The notes: generated by a model not told the origin, from the letters alone. A stretch of 64,000 nt of DNA from Streptomyces sp. NRRL S-244 (GCF_000717915.1 NZ_JOCX01000021.1:1-64000); one strand, 5' to 3'; counted from the first letter of the stretch, positions 35,447 through 45,077 are shown. Translations and numbers: made by a program.

Positions 35447-36859
35447 ATGACTGCCACCATCGACACCCCGGTCGCGGCCCCGCGGGTCTACACCGCCCCC
35501 GTGATCACCGGCCCGCTGCCCGGTCCGCGCAGCGCCGAGCTGCTGGACCGCCAGGCCGGCCGCGAGTCCAACTCCCGTTCCTACCCGCGCAAGCTGCCGA
35601 TGGCGATCCGCCGCGGCAAGGGCTCGTACGTGGAGGACCTCGACGGGAACGTCTTCCTCGACTTCCTCAGCGGCGCCGGGGTGCTCTCCCTGGGCCACAA
35701 CCATCCCGAGCCGCTCGCGGCCGCCCACCGCCAGCTCGACGAGTTCGTGCACGGGCTGGACTTCCCCACCCCGGTCAAGGACGAGTTCACCGACCTGACC
35801 ATCGGCATGCTGCCGGAGCCGATGCGCGAGCGCACCCGGATCCACTTCTGCGGGCCGACCGGCGCCAACGCCGTCGACGCCGCCCTCAAGCTGTGCAAGA
35901 CCGCCACCGGCCGCGAGGAGATCATCACCTTCCAGGGCGGTTTCCACGGGGCGACCCTGGCCGCGCTGAGCGTCACCGGGCTCGTCGAGCAGAAGGAGCC
36001 GGTCCGCGGCCGGATGCCGGGCGTGCACTTCTTCCCGTACTCCAACTGCCACAACTGCCCGCTCGGTCTGAAGCGGGACGACTGCCAGGTCAACTGCGCC
36101 GCGTTCCTGGAGAAGGCGCTGACCGACGTCAACGGCGGGATCACCCTGCCCGCCGCCGTGATCATGGAGCTGGTGCAGGGCGAGGGCGGGGTGATCCCCG
36201 CCGAGGTCGAGTTCGTCCAGCGGATCCGCGAGGTCACCCGGCGGCTCGGCATCCCGCTCATCGTCGACGAGGTGCAGAGCGGCTGCGGCCGCACCGGCAC
36301 CTGGTTCGCCTTCGAGCAGTACGGCATCGAGCCCGATGTCGTGTGCGCCTCCAAGGCCCTGTCGGGCATGGGCCTGCCGGCCTCCGTGATCCTCTACGAC
36401 GAGAAGCTGGACGTCTGGAAGCCCGGCGCCCACTCCGGCACGTTCCGCGGCAACCAGCCCGCGTTCGCCGCCGGGGTCGCCACCATGAAGGTCGTCCGCC
36501 GCGAGCGCGTCCTGGAGAACGTCCGGGCCCGCGCCGACCAGCTGATGGTCCACCTCCAGGGCCTGCGCGAGCTCACCCCGTACGTGGCCGACGTGCGCGG
36601 CCTCGGCCTGATGACCGGCGTCGAGCTGACCGACCCGCAGACCGGGCTGCCCGCCGACGAGCTGGCGAAGCAGGTCCAGTGGGAGGCCGTCAGCCGCGGT
36701 CTGATCATCGAGCTCGGCGGCCGCGACGACTGCGTCGTGCGCATGCTGCCGCCGCTGAACTGCTCGGCCCGCGAGATCGACCAGGCCGGCCGGATCATCC
36801 GCGCATCCCTGACCGCGGCCCTGGCCGCGCTCGGCCTGACGACGGCGGGTGCCCGATGA
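35447..36859 (+). CDS. L-2,4-diaminobutyrate:2-oxoglutarate aminotransferase
   Basis: 470 residues, class III PLP aminotransferase of the Dat/PvdH/EctB group: [53 protein letters not shown] lysine in [10 protein letters not shown] and [11 protein letters not shown]. It converts aspartate-4-semialdehyde to L-2,4-diaminobutyrate. No ectA/ectC follow, so this is not ectoine synthesis; diaminobutyrate is more likely a building block or the substrate of one of the two N-hydroxylases (inference). The stop overlaps the next start (ATGA). Confidence 0.87.
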   Translation: MTATIDTPVAAPRVYTAPVITGPLPGPRSAELLDRQAGRESNSRSYPRKLPMAIRRGKGSYVEDLDGNVFLDFLSGAGVLSLGHNHPEPLAAAHRQLDEFVHGLDFPTPVKDEFTDLTIGMLPEPMRERTRIHFCGPTGANAVDAALKLCKTATGREEIITFQGGFHGATLAALSVTGLVEQKEPVRGRMPGVHFFPYSNCHNCPLGLKRDDCQVNCAAFLEKALTDVNGGITLPAAVIMELVQGEGGVIPAEVEFVQRIREVTRRLGIPLIVDEVQSGCGRTGTWFAFEQYGIEPDVVCASKALSGMGLPASVILYDEKLDVWKPGAHSGTFRGNQPAFAAGVATMKVVRRERVLENVRARADQLMVHLQGLRELTPYVADVRGLGLMTGVELTDPQTGLPADELAKQVQWEAVSRGLIIELGGRDDCVVRMLPPLNCSAREIDQAGRIIRASLTAALAALGLTTAGAR

Positions 36860-38172
36860 CCACGCACGACACCACCGTCCAGGACCTGGTGGTGGCCGGG
36901 TTCGGCCCCTCCGGGATCGCCCTGGCCGCCGCCGTCGAGGACCACGACGACGCCACCGGCGCCGCCCCCCTGGCCGCGCGCTACCTGGAGAAGGCCGCCG
37001 ACTCCGCGTGGCAGCCCAACCTGGTCCTGCCCGGCACCGACATCCAGCACCACTTCCTGCGCGACTTCGCCACCCCGCGCGACGCCCGCTCCCGCTTCAC
37101 CTTCCCCCACTACCTCCAGCAGAGCGGCCGCTTCTACCCGTTCACGCTGATGGGCGGTTACGTCAGCCGCCTGGAGTGGTCGGACTACGTGCAGTGGGCC
37201 GCCCGCCAGGTCCGCGGCGCCGTCGACCACCACCGCGAGGTGCTGAGCGTCGAGCCCGTCACCGGCGCCGACGGCCGCGTCCGCACCGCCCGCGTGCTCT
37301 CCCGGGACCCCCGCGACGGCTCCCTGCACACCGTGGAGGGCCGCAACATCGCGCTCGCCACCGGCCACGAGGCGTACGTACCGGAGCTGCTGCGCCCGCA
37401 CCTGGGCGAGCGGGTCTTCCACGCCTCGAAGCTGCTGCCGGCACTGGCCGCCCTGGGCGAGCGCCCGCTGCGCAGCATCGCCGTCATCGGAGCCGGGCAG
37501 ACCGCCGGCGAGATCGTCCTGCACCTGGCGGCGCAGTACCCGGACGCACAGATCCACTCGGTCGTACGGCACGCGGGCTTCCGGATGTACGAGCTCGGCC
37601 ACTTCAGCAACGAGGTGTACTTCCCCGACGAGACCGACTACTTCTACGGGCTCGAAGGCGAGCAGCGCGAACGCGCCCTGGACCAGGCCCGGGCCACCAA
37701 CTACGCGGCCGTGGACCCCGACGTTTCCACCGCCCTCTACCAGGCCGTCTACCAGGACCGGTTCACCGGCCGGCAGCGCCTGCACATGCACAAGCGCACC
37801 GAGGTCACCGCCGTCGACGAGACCCCTGACGGCCGGGTGCTGCTGCGCACCGCGGAGGTCTTCACCGGCGAGAGCGGCCTGATCGAGGCCGACGCCGTGA
37901 TCGTCTGCACCGGCTACCGCGAGGCCGCCCTGCCCCGGCAGCTCGCCGCCTTCGTCCCCCACCTGCGCCTGGACGCGCAGGGCCGCCCCGAGGTCACCCG
38001 CGCCTACCGCGCCCGTACCACCGACGACTGCGAGGTGGGGATCTACCTCGACGGACTCACCGAGTGGCGGCACGGCATCGGCAGCGCCACCTCCTTCAGC
38101 CAGATGGCCGCCAAGGCCGACACCATCCACCGCGACCTGCGCGCCCGCCTGCGCCGGCCCGTCGCCGCCTGA
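36856..38172 (+). CDS. Flavin-dependent amino-acid N-hydroxylase (second)
   Basis: 438 residues. FAD motif [41 protein letters not shown] motif [17 protein letters not shown] and VIVCTGYRE show a second SidA-like monooxygenase. Conservation with the first copy is limited to the motifs, so they probably differ in substrate. The next gene is the cupin, which in known systems captures the product of N-hydroxylated lysine activation, hinting that this copy may be the one feeding the N-N step. Confidence 0.85.
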   Translation: MTTHDTTVQDLVVAGFGPSGIALAAAVEDHDDATGAAPLAARYLEKAADSAWQPNLVLPGTDIQHHFLRDFATPRDARSRFTFPHYLQQSGRFYPFTLMGGYVSRLEWSDYVQWAARQVRGAVDHHREVLSVEPVTGADGRVRTARVLSRDPRDGSLHTVEGRNIALATGHEAYVPELLRPHLGERVFHASKLLPALAALGERPLRSIAVIGAGQTAGEIVLHLAAQYPDAQIHSVVRHAGFRMYELGHFSNEVYFPDETDYFYGLEGEQRERALDQARATNYAAVDPDVSTALYQAVYQDRFTGRQRLHMHKRTEVTAVDETPDGRVLLRTAEVFTGESGLIEADAVIVCTGYREAALPRQLAAFVPHLRLDAQGRPEVTRAYRARTTDDCEVGIYLDGLTEWRHGIGSATSFSQMAAKADTIHRDLRARLRRPVAA

Positions 38173-38187
38173 TTGGACCCGTACGCG

Positions 38188-38616
38188 ATGCACATCTTCA
38201 CCGCCCACGAGGACGACATGGTCTTCGAGGAGCCGTACAACGTCAGCGGCCGGCGGATCTTCCCCTGGCCCGAGGCCGTCGAGGAGCCCAGCTGGGGCGG
38301 CGCCTGGGTCGACGTGGCGCCCGGCGCCACCTCCACCCCGCACGACCACGACGAGAACGAGATGTTCTTCATCGTCGAGGGCAGCGGGGTCATGCGGATC
38401 GGCGCCGAGACCCGCCGGGTCCGCGCCGGCGAGACCGTGTTCATCACCCCGCTCCAGGACCACGACCTGACCAACGACGGCGACGTCCGGCTGCGCTTCG
38501 TCACCATCTGGTGGGGCGGCTCGGACGCCGTGGCCCGGGACCGAGCCAAGTGGGCCGCCGAATTCGGCATCACGGACCCGGGCGCTACGGCGAAGGACCG
38601 GAGCGTGGGCGCATGA
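38188..38616 (+). CDS. Stand-alone zinc cupin of hydrazine-forming type
   Basis: 142 residues from ATG 38188; a TTG at 38173 directly after the previous stop is an alternative start. Cupin motif 1 is perfect, HDHDENEMFFIVEG (His52, His54, Glu58), and motif 2 gives PLQDHDLTN (His92). Cupins of this size that sit with N-hydroxylase and MetRS-like genes catalyse rearrangement of an unstable ester to the N-N bonded product (established for fused and split enzymes). Usually this domain is fused to the MetRS-like domain; here it is a separate gene 1.8 kb away. The stop overlaps the next ATG. Confidence 0.8.
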   Translation: MHIFTAHEDDMVFEEPYNVSGRRIFPWPEAVEEPSWGGAWVDVAPGATSTPHDHDENEMFFIVEGSGVMRIGAETRRVRAGETVFITPLQDHDLTNDGDVRLRFVTIWWGGSDAVARDRAKWAAEFGITDPGATAKDRSVGA

Positions 38617-39821
38617 GTCCCATCGTCCACGCGCACGCCGACGCCATCGTCGTCGGCGGCGGGGTGATCGGCGCGGCCATCGCGCACCAGCTCGCCCTCG
38701 CCGGCATCGGCCGGATCGTCCTGTGCGACCAGGGCCGGGTCAACGCCCAGGGCGCCACGTCCCGCTCCGGCGGGCTGCTGCGGCTGCACCACACGGCCGT
38801 CGCCGACACCCGGCTCGCCGCCCGCAGCCTGCCCGTCTTCGAGCAGTGGTCGGACGTCATCGGCGGCGACTGCGGCTACCGCCGCACCGGCTTCGTCATG
38901 ATCGTCGGCGAGAACCACGCCGAGGACCTGCGCCACAACGCCGCCGCCTCCGCGGACGCCGCCGGATACCGCCGCGTCGAGGTCATCGACGCCGCCGAGC
39001 TGAAGGAGATCTACCCCGGCCTGCGGACCGAGGGCGTCGCCCTCGCCGCGTACGAGCCCGAGGGCGGCTACGCCGACCCGATGGCCGCCTCCGCCTCGCT
39101 GCTCACCGCCGCCTACCGGCTCGGCGTGTCCCCCTCCGAGGGCATCCGGGCCATGAAGGTACTGGAGACCGCGGGCACCGTCACCGGCGTCCTCACCTCC
39201 ATCGGCCGCATCGACGCCCCGCTGGTCGTCCTCGCCGGCGGCGCCTGGGGCTCCGCCCCTGCCGAGCACCTCGGCATCCACATCCCCGTCACCGCGCGCC
39301 GGATCGGGCTGGCCCAGGCCGAGCTCCCGGGGGCCGGGCGGCGCGGGTCGGCGGCCTCCGTACCGACCTGCATCGACGACACCACCGGCAGCTACTTCCG
39401 GCCCGACGGCCTCAACCGCTTCTACTTCGGCGTCCCCAGCAAGCCCGACACCGAACTGGGCCGCGACGTGGAGCCGCTGACCGAGGCCGAGCTGGAGTCC
39501 GCGATCGCCGCGATCGCCGGCCGCGTCCCGGCCGCCGCCACCGCCCCGCTCGCGGGTACCCGCTCCGGGCTCGACGGCTACACCCCCGACAAGCGCCCGG
39601 TCGTCGGCGCGGCCGGCCCCGACGGGCTGTACCTGGCCCTCGGGTTCAGCGGCGGCGGCTTCAAGCTGGCGCCCGCCGTCGCCGAGCTCGCCGCCAAGGA
39701 GATCGTCGAGGGCGGGGCCGTCCCCGGCAAGGCCGTCCAGGAGCTGCTGGAGCCGTACCGGCCGCAGCGCTTCCTCGCGGGCCGCCCGATCCGTCCGGAG
39801 GCGCCGTATGACCACATGTGA
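38613..39821 (+). CDS. DAO-family FAD oxidoreductase
   Basis: 402 residues. N-terminal [18 protein letters not shown] binds [24 protein letters not shown] and [15 protein letters not shown] plus [16 protein letters not shown] are typical of glycine/sarcosine-oxidase-like DAO proteins. In the Spb pathway the equivalent enzyme oxidatively cleaves the lysine-glycine hydrazine adduct to hydrazinoacetic acid. Position directly after the cupin supports the same job here (inference). Confidence 0.83.
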   Translation: MSPIVHAHADAIVVGGGVIGAAIAHQLALAGIGRIVLCDQGRVNAQGATSRSGGLLRLHHTAVADTRLAARSLPVFEQWSDVIGGDCGYRRTGFVMIVGENHAEDLRHNAAASADAAGYRRVEVIDAAELKEIYPGLRTEGVALAAYEPEGGYADPMAASASLLTAAYRLGVSPSEGIRAMKVLETAGTVTGVLTSIGRIDAPLVVLAGGAWGSAPAEHLGIHIPVTARRIGLAQAELPGAGRRGSAASVPTCIDDTTGSYFRPDGLNRFYFGVPSKPDTELGRDVEPLTEAELESAIAAIAGRVPAAATAPLAGTRSGLDGYTPDKRPVVGAAGPDGLYLALGFSGGGFKLAPAVAELAAKEIVEGGAVPGKAVQELLEPYRPQRFLAGRPIRPEAPYDHM

Positions 39822-40446
39822 GACCGGCCCGGAGGCCGACGTACGGCGTCCGCTGCGCGAGGTGCTGCGCGAGGACGTGCGGACCGTCCTCGCCAAGGAC
39901 CCGGCCGCCACCTCCCGCGCCGAGGTGCTGCTCTACCCGCACATCCACGCCCTGTGGACCTACCGCGTCGCGCACCGGCTCTGGGGCCGCGGCCACCGCG
40001 TCGGCGCCCGCGCCCTGTCCCTGCTGGCCCGCGCCGTCTCCGGCATCGAGATCCACCCCGGGGCGCGGATCGGCCGCCGCTTCTTCATCGACCACGGCAC
40101 CGCCGTCGTCATCGGCGAGACCGTCCGGATCGGCGACGACGTGATGCTCTACCACCAGGTCACGCTCGGCTCGGTCGGCTGGTGGAAGGACCTGCGCCGC
40201 CCCTCCGGATCCCGCCGCCACCCCGTCGTCGGCGACCGCGTCGTCATCGGCACCGGGGCCAGCGTCCTGGGCCCGGTCACCATCGGCGCCGACTCCCGGA
40301 TCGGCGCGCACTCGGTCGTCCTCGACGACCTGCCGCCGCGCAGCCGCGTCGTCGCCGCCGCCTCCGCCGCCCTGCCGCCGCTCGACACCGCGGCCCCCCT
40401 CGACTCCTCCGCCCTGACCGTCCCCGAAGGAACCCACGCATCATGA
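39808..40446 (+). CDS. Serine O-acetyltransferase-like protein (CysE/EpsC type)
   Basis: 212 residues; it overlaps the preceding gene by 14 bp. The left-handed beta-helix hexapeptide repeats are clear ([57 protein letters not shown]) after a helical N-terminal domain ([13 protein letters not shown]). It would acylate the hydroxyl of serine. No O-acetylserine sulfhydrylase gene is in the cluster, so O-acetylserine may be used by another step, or the enzyme may transfer a different acyl group to serine. Confidence 0.85.
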   Translation: MTTCETGPEADVRRPLREVLREDVRTVLAKDPAATSRAEVLLYPHIHALWTYRVAHRLWGRGHRVGARALSLLARAVSGIEIHPGARIGRRFFIDHGTAVVIGETVRIGDDVMLYHQVTLGSVGWWKDLRRPSGSRRHPVVGDRVVIGTGASVLGPVTIGADSRIGAHSVVLDDLPPRSRVVAAASAALPPLDTAAPLDSSALTVPEGTHAS

Positions 40447-42086
40447 CCTCGTACGTCGTCACCAGCGCCCCGCCGAACCCGAACGGCGACCTCCACCTCG
40501 GCCACCTCTCCGGCCCCTTCCTCGGCGCCGACGTCCTGACCCGCCACCTTCGCCAGCGCGGCCACGACGTGCGCTACGTGGGCTACTCCGACGAGCACTC
40601 CTGCTACGTACCGCGCCGGGCCGCCGAGATCGGCTCCACCGCGTACCCGACCGCGAAGCTCTTCGGCGACCGCATGGAGGAGACCCTCTCGCTGGGCGCC
40701 ATGCACCACGACTGGTTCACCCGCCCGCTCACCGACTCCACGCACACCGAGTTCGTGCAGCGTTTCTTCCTCGAACTGTGGGATTCCGGCGCCCTGGAGG
40801 TGCAGGAGCTGCCCGTCTTCCACTGCGCGCCCTGCGAGCGGTACCTGTACGAGGCCGAGGTGCGCGGCGAGTGCCAGTTCTGCGCCGAGCCCTCCGACGG
40901 CGTGTACTGCGAGGCCTGCGGACTGCCCCAGGACCCGGCCGGGCTCGCCGCCCCCCGGTGCACCGCCTGCCGGAGCACCCCCGAGACCACGACCATGCGC
41001 CGCATCGTCTTCCCGCTGGAGCGCTACCGCGAGCGCCTCCGCGCGTACTACGCCGACGCGCAGGCCAAGGCGGAGTGGCGGCCCCGGCTGATCTCCTACC
41101 TGGACGGCCTGTTCGAGCGGGACCTGCCCGACACGGCGATCAGCCGCGAGGCGGACTACGGCATCCCGGTGCCGCTGCCCGGCTGGGAGGGCCACATCCT
41201 CGACACCTGGTTCAGCGGCATCTGGGGCTACGCGGCGGGCACCGCGCGGGTCGCCGAGGCGAACGGCGACCGCTCGCAGTGGGAGCGGCTGTGGACCGAC
41301 CCCGAGACCCGGATCGTCAACTTCATCGGCTTCGACTGCTCGTTCTCGCACGCCGTGCTGTGGCCGGCGCTGCTGCTCGCCCAGGGTGAACTGACCCTGC
41401 CCGCACAGGTGGTCATCAACGAGTTCTACCGGCTGGAGGGCGACAAGTTCTCCACCAGCCGCGGCCACGCGATCTGGGGCGGCGAGTTCCTGCGCCGCGT
41501 CAACGCCGACGCGCTCCGCTTCCACCTGTGCCTGACCGGCCCGGAGCGGGCACAGAACAACTTCTCCATGAAGGAGTTCGCGGACACCCTCAGCACCGTC
41601 CTCGCCGGCGGTCTGGAGCGGTGGACCGACACCGTACTGGACCTGCTCGCCCAGGACTTCGACTCCGTCGTGCCGGCCGCCGGGCCCGCCGACGGCCCGC
41701 TGGCCGCCGAACGCGCGGCGCTGCCCGGGCAGATCGCCGCCGCCCTCGGCGCCGAGGCCTTCTCCCCGCAGCGCGCCGCCGACGTCCTGGCCACCGTGAT
41801 CGAGCGGGCCGACGCCGACCTGCGGCAGCTGGCCCTGCTGCGGGCCGCCGGGCCGCGCGCCGAGTACGCCGGGCGGCTCGCGGCGCACGTGGAGCTGCTG
41901 GCCGCGGTCGCGGTCACCGCGGCGCCGCTGATGCCGGGCTGGTCCGCGTTCCTCGCCGGGCACCTGGGCCTGCCGGTGGACCTCGGCACCCGGATGCCCG
42001 TGTGGGACGGCGTGGAGGGGCGGCTGCTGGCGCAGGGCGCGGCGCTGTCGGCCGCCATCCCGCTGTTCTTCCACGAGCTGTCGTGA
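40443..42086 (+). CDS. Stand-alone methionyl-tRNA-synthetase-like enzyme of N-N bond formation
   Basis: 547 residues, class I synthetase fold. The HIGH-type motif is [10 protein letters not shown], the KMSKS-type motif is [11 protein letters not shown] zinc-knuckle insert has four CxxC pairs (CAPC, CQFC, CEAC, CTAC). WFSGIWGYA and [13 protein letters not shown] match MetRS. It is not a housekeeping MetRS by context: it sits between a serine acetyltransferase and a permease. In the known hydrazine systems the MetRS-like unit activates one amino acid with ATP and esterifies it to the N-hydroxyl of the other, handing the ester to the cupin. The start and stop both overlap neighbours (ATGA, GTGA). 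Confidence 0.85.
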   Translation: MTSYVVTSAPPNPNGDLHLGHLSGPFLGADVLTRHLRQRGHDVRYVGYSDEHSCYVPRRAAEIGSTAYPTAKLFGDRMEETLSLGAMHHDWFTRPLTDSTHTEFVQRFFLELWDSGALEVQELPVFHCAPCERYLYEAEVRGECQFCAEPSDGVYCEACGLPQDPAGLAAPRCTACRSTPETTTMRRIVFPLERYRERLRAYYADAQAKAEWRPRLISYLDGLFERDLPDTAISREADYGIPVPLPGWEGHILDTWFSGIWGYAAGTARVAEANGDRSQWERLWTDPETRIVNFIGFDCSFSHAVLWPALLLAQGELTLPAQVVINEFYRLEGDKFSTSRGHAIWGGEFLRRVNADALRFHLCLTGPERAQNNFSMKEFADTLSTVLAGGLERWTDTVLDLLAQDFDSVVPAAGPADGPLAAERAALPGQIAAALGAEAFSPQRAADVLATVIERADADLRQLALLRAAGPRAEYAGRLAAHVELLAAVAVTAAPLMPGWSAFLAGHLGLPVDLGTRMPVWDGVEGRLLAQGAALSAAIPLFFHELS

Positions 42087-43156
42087 CGCGTACGGACACC
42101 TGGTCCGGCGGGGCCTCGCAGGCGCTGGGCGCGGTCCTCGGGGCCGGGGCCCTGCTGCTCCCGGCCGCTCTCGCCCCGCAGCCCGGCCCGTGGGCCGGGA
42201 TCGCGGTGGCGGGGGTGCTGGCCGGCTGGTGCCTGCTGGTCGCCGCCGCCGGCGGTACGGAGGGTTGCGGGCCCGTGGCCTTCGTACGGGACCGGCTCGG
42301 CCCGGGGCCGGCCCGCGCGGCCACCGCGCTCTACTTCGGCGGTTTCGCCACCGGGCAGGCCGGAGTCGCGCTGGGGGCCGCCGAGTTCGTGTCGCTCGGG
42401 GACTCCGGCTGGCGGGCGTACGCGGTCGCCGCCGGGGTGCTGGGCAGCGCCGCCGCGTACGCCTGGCGGGTCCCGCGGGGGCCGTCCCCGGCGGGGCGCC
42501 GGCTCCGGCTGGCCGCGGTGCTGGCGCTGGCCGTCTCCTGGCGGGCCTTCGGCGGGCCGCTGCCGGGGCCGGGAAGCGGGGGCTGGGCCGAGGGCTGGAC
42601 CGGGACCTCGACCGGGAGCTGGACCGGGGCCGCGCTGCTGGTGGCCGTGCCCCTGCTCTTCGGCTGGGTCGGCCTCGAAGGGGCGGTCCCCGCCCTGCCG
42701 CGGCGGCGGGCCCTGGGCGGAACCCTGCTCGGCATCGCGCTCGCGGCCGCGCTGTACGCCGTACTGCTGGGCCCGCCGGCCGGCGCCGCACAGGCGCCGC
42801 CCCCGGCCGCGGCGGCCGTCGAGGCCGCACTCGGGATCGGCTCCGCCGCGCTCTGCTGGGCGTACTGCCGCACCAACCTCCACGCCACCGCCACCCGTTG
42901 GACCGAGCTGACCGGCCGGTCCCGGCGCGGCGGGCTCGTGGCCGCGGGCCTGATCGCCCTCGCGGTGCTCGCCCTCGGGCGGGCCGCCCGCTGGGACCTG
43001 CCCGTCCTGCTCATCGGCCCCGGTGCAGCCACCGCGGCCCTGTACACCCTCATCGCCGTGGCGGCCGTACGCCGCCCCCGTCCTCAGGAGCCCACCGACC
43101 ATGACCGCTCAGACCGTTTCCGTGTCCTCGAAGGTGCTGCGCGTTCCGCCGGCTGA
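42083..43156 (+). CDS. Multi-helix membrane permease (APC-like)
   Basis: 357 residues with about ten hydrophobic helices and little else; AVLGAGALLLPAALA near the N-terminus and LGIGSAALCWAYCRTN in a late helix resemble amino-acid permeases of the APC superfamily, though length is short for that group. The start overlaps the MetRS-like stop (GTGA) and the gene ends 56 bp inside the rhodanese gene. Likely role is uptake of a precursor or export of the amino-acid-like product. Confidence 0.7.
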   Translation: MTRTDTWSGGASQALGAVLGAGALLLPAALAPQPGPWAGIAVAGVLAGWCLLVAAAGGTEGCGPVAFVRDRLGPGPARAATALYFGGFATGQAGVALGAAEFVSLGDSGWRAYAVAAGVLGSAAAYAWRVPRGPSPAGRRLRLAAVLALAVSWRAFGGPLPGPGSGGWAEGWTGTSTGSWTGAALLVAVPLLFGWVGLEGAVPALPRRRALGGTLLGIALAAALYAVLLGPPAGAAQAPPPAAAAVEAALGIGSAALCWAYCRTNLHATATRWTELTGRSRRGGLVAAGLIALAVLALGRAARWDLPVLLIGPGAATAALYTLIAVAAVRRPRPQEPTDHDRSDRFRVLEGAARSAG

Positions 43157-43586
43157 CCCGGCCACCGCCGCGGCCCACTTCCACCGCCGCTTCACCTTCG
43201 AGGCCGACGTCGCCGACGTGCACGCGGACGCGGAGTCCGGCGCCGGGGGCTTCGTCCTCGTCGACAGCCGCGGCGCCGAGGCCTGGGCGCAGGGCCACAT
43301 CCCGGGCGCCGTGCACCTGCCCACCGACGAGATCGGGGCGCGGGCCGCCGAACTGGTCGCGCCCGGCAGCGTGGTGGTCACCTACTGCTGGGGCCCGGGC
43401 TGCAACGGCGCGACCCGGGCGGCGTACGCCTTCGCGAGCGCCGGGTACCAGGTCAAGGAGATGCTCGGCGGCTTCGAGTACTGGTCCCGCGAGGGCTTCC
43501 CGGTCGAGGACTCCGCCGGCACCCGCCAGTCGCCGCCGGACCCGCTGACGGCCCCGGTCGGGGAGGGCGCGGCCTGCGGCTGCTGA
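43101..43586 (+). CDS. Rhodanese-domain protein
   Basis: 161 residues from ATG 43101 with CAGGAG upstream. A single rhodanese fold: VLVDSRGAEAWAQGHIPGAVHLP and the active-site loop VTYCWGPGCNGATRAA with the catalytic Cys. It may transfer sulfane sulfur or simply bind. The C-terminus ends ACGC, adding two cysteines. It is the last gene of the biosynthetic operon and converges on the regulator 8 bp away. Confidence 0.83.
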   Translation: MTAQTVSVSSKVLRVPPADPATAAAHFHRRFTFEADVADVHADAESGAGGFVLVDSRGAEAWAQGHIPGAVHLPTDEIGARAAELVAPGSVVVTYCWGPGCNGATRAAYAFASAGYQVKEMLGGFEYWSREGFPVEDSAGTRQSPPDPLTAPVGEGAACGC

Positions 43587-43593
43587 ACCGCGG

Positions 43594-44577
43594 TCAGAGC
43601 AGCCCCTCCTCCACGGCCCGCTGCCCGAGCTGGAAGCGGCTCTGCGCGTCCAGCTTCTCCATCAGCTCCGAGATGAGCCGCCGCTCGCTGCGCAGGGAGA
43701 TCCCGAGCCGGCGCGCGGCGGCCTCGTCCGTATAGCCCTGGGCCAGCAGGCGCAGCAGCTCGCGCGGCTGCGATCCGGGGTCTTCGAGGCTTCGCCGGGG
43801 CGGCTCGCCGAACGGGGTGGCCGTCTCCCACACCGAGTCGAACAGCGCGCAGAAGGCGGCGACGGCACCGGGCTCGCGCAGGAGTACCGCGCCCTGCGCG
43901 CTGTCCGCCGGGTCGATCGGCATCAGCGCGAACTCCCGGTCGGCGATGACCATGCGCATCGGCAGCGAGGGAGCCGTCCGCACCTCGCCGCCCCGCTCGG
44001 TCAGCCAGCGGGCGTGCTCCAGGCTGCCGGCGTCGTTGCGGATGGCGTCCTGGTAGACGGTCCGGATCTTCACGCCGCGCGCGATGAGGTCCTCGGTGAT
44101 CGGCTCGCTGGCCTTGAACTGCGCGGCGGGGACCGGCCCTCCGGGGTGGAAGCTGATCGACTCGCGGCGGGTGCGGGCGGACATCTCGCTGAGCTTGGCT
44201 CGGACCGCCTCGACGCCGAGGAACCGCTCGGCCTCGTGCGCGGGCTGGGCCGGGTGCAGTTCGGCGTACTGCGACAGCAGCGCGCTCGCGGCGGCCTGGC
44301 TCTCGGCGAGGGCGCGGTGGCGCTGGGCGATCTCCGCCTGCTGATGGGCGAGCAGCGAATCGAGCGCGGCCTTCGGGTTCACCGCCCGCAGCCGCCCGTC
44401 GGTCCGCCAGGACGGCGCGAGGAGGGAGAGCCGCGTCAGCTCCTCCAGGTCCGCGCGTACGTCGTCCTCGGACCGCGAGAGGTCGGCGGCGACATCGGCG
44501 ACGGCGGTGTCCGGCCGTCTGAGGACGAGGCGGTAGAGCGCGTCGGAACGTTCGGTCAGCCCAAGAGAAACCAACAA
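43594..44577 (-). CDS. TrmB/LuxR-type transcriptional regulator of the cluster
   Basis: About 327 residues if the TTG at 44577 is used, 6 bases after GGGGGG; the frame is open to 44715 and an ATG at 44691 is possible. The N-terminal segment (LGLTERSDALYRLVLRRPD, EDDVRADLEELTRLSLL) is a TrmB-like winged helix. A central effector region contains RRESISFHPGG and RGVKIRTVYQDA. The C-terminus is a LuxR/GerE helix-turn-helix (LLRLLAQGYTDEAAARRLG, SERRLISELMEKL). An inverted GGGCTGGCAC pair lies just upstream, the same box as in front of the biosynthetic operon. Confidence 0.82.
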   Translation of the reverse strand: MLVSLGLTERSDALYRLVLRRPDTAVADVAADLSRSEDDVRADLEELTRLSLLAPSWRTDGRLRAVNPKAALDSLLAHQQAEIAQRHRALAESQAAASALLSQYAELHPAQPAHEAERFLGVEAVRAKLSEMSARTRRESISFHPGGPVPAAQFKASEPITEDLIARGVKIRTVYQDAIRNDAGSLEHARWLTERGGEVRTAPSLPMRMVIADREFALMPIDPADSAQGAVLLREPGAVAAFCALFDSVWETATPFGEPPRRSLEDPGSQPRELLRLLAQGYTDEAAARRLGISLRSERRLISELMEKLDAQSRFQLGQRAVEEGLL

Positions 44578-44740
44578 GAGGAGCCCCCCAGCTCGCGGTT
44601 CGGAGCGGCAGCACAACCGTGAACCTGAACCGACAACGCTGGCGGTCTGCGGCCCCTCCGATGGGCCGATCTTGCATCCTGGATTGTCCATACCAGCCAG
44701 CGACCGCACAAACACCGTCCATCACGCGGACACGGCGAGC

Positions 44741-44779
44741 GGGCTGGCACGGATATGTCAGATCGCTTTGTGCCAGCTC
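44741..44779. promoter_or_regulatory. Inverted GGGCTGGCAC pair between regulator and small peptide gene
   Basis: GGGCTGGCAC at 44741-44750 and the inverse GTGCCAGC (with one end mismatch) at 44770-44779, separated by 19 bp. Located in the 328-bp divergent region 44578-44905, which otherwise contains no gene. The same sequence occurs at 29723-29836. Confidence 0.6.
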
Positions 44780-44905
44780 AAACCGGGGACACGGCCCTGC
44801 CCGGCTCGGCACGATGGCGGCACGCCGGAACGAGAGATCCGGCCAACCACCTCCCGCCCCGTCCGCATCCGCATCCGCACCGGCCCGACAAGAGGCACCG
44901 TCACC

Positions 44906-45061
44906 ATGCGTCGCAAGTTCGTCACTCTGATCACCGTCACCGCGGCCGCCCTGATCGCCGTGATCGCCACCGGCACCGCCGGCCAGGCCCAGGACCTCGC
45001 GTCCCCGCCCAAGGACCCGGGCTGGTCGCTGGCGGCCCCCCAAGACCCTGGCTGGTCCTGA
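44906..45061 (+). CDS. Small secreted peptide, 51 residues, with repeated DPGWS
   Basis: AGAGG lies ten bases before the ATG. The N-terminus MRRKF is followed by a hydrophobic core VTLITVTAAALIAVIATGTA and a likely signal-peptidase site AGQA. The predicted mature part is 23 residues with DPGWS twice (internal and at the very C-terminus). It is divergently transcribed from the TrmB/LuxR regulator and shares its operator region; a terminator follows directly. It could be a peptide signal, a small secreted effector or a processed product. No database identity is claimed. Confidence 0.65.
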   Translation: MRRKFVTLITVTAAALIAVIATGTAGQAQDLASPPKDPGWSLAAPQDPGWS

Positions 45062-45077
45062 CGAAAAAGCCCGAAGC

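Noticed and set aside
35447..36859. Ectoine biosynthesis (ectB)
   Set aside because: No ectA, ectC or ectD adjoins, and the protein is longer and closer in motif layout to Dat/PvdH-type diaminobutyrate aminotransferases.
40443..42086. Housekeeping methionyl-tRNA synthetase or a resistance copy
   Set aside because: Overlapping start/stop with biosynthetic genes and the presence of the cupin, N-hydroxylase and DAO genes favour the N-N bond-forming type; not fully excluded without a search.
44672..45061. Longer version of the small peptide gene starting at 44672
   Set aside because: The extra 78 codons lie across the operator region, lack a ribosome-binding site, and would bury the signal peptide internally.
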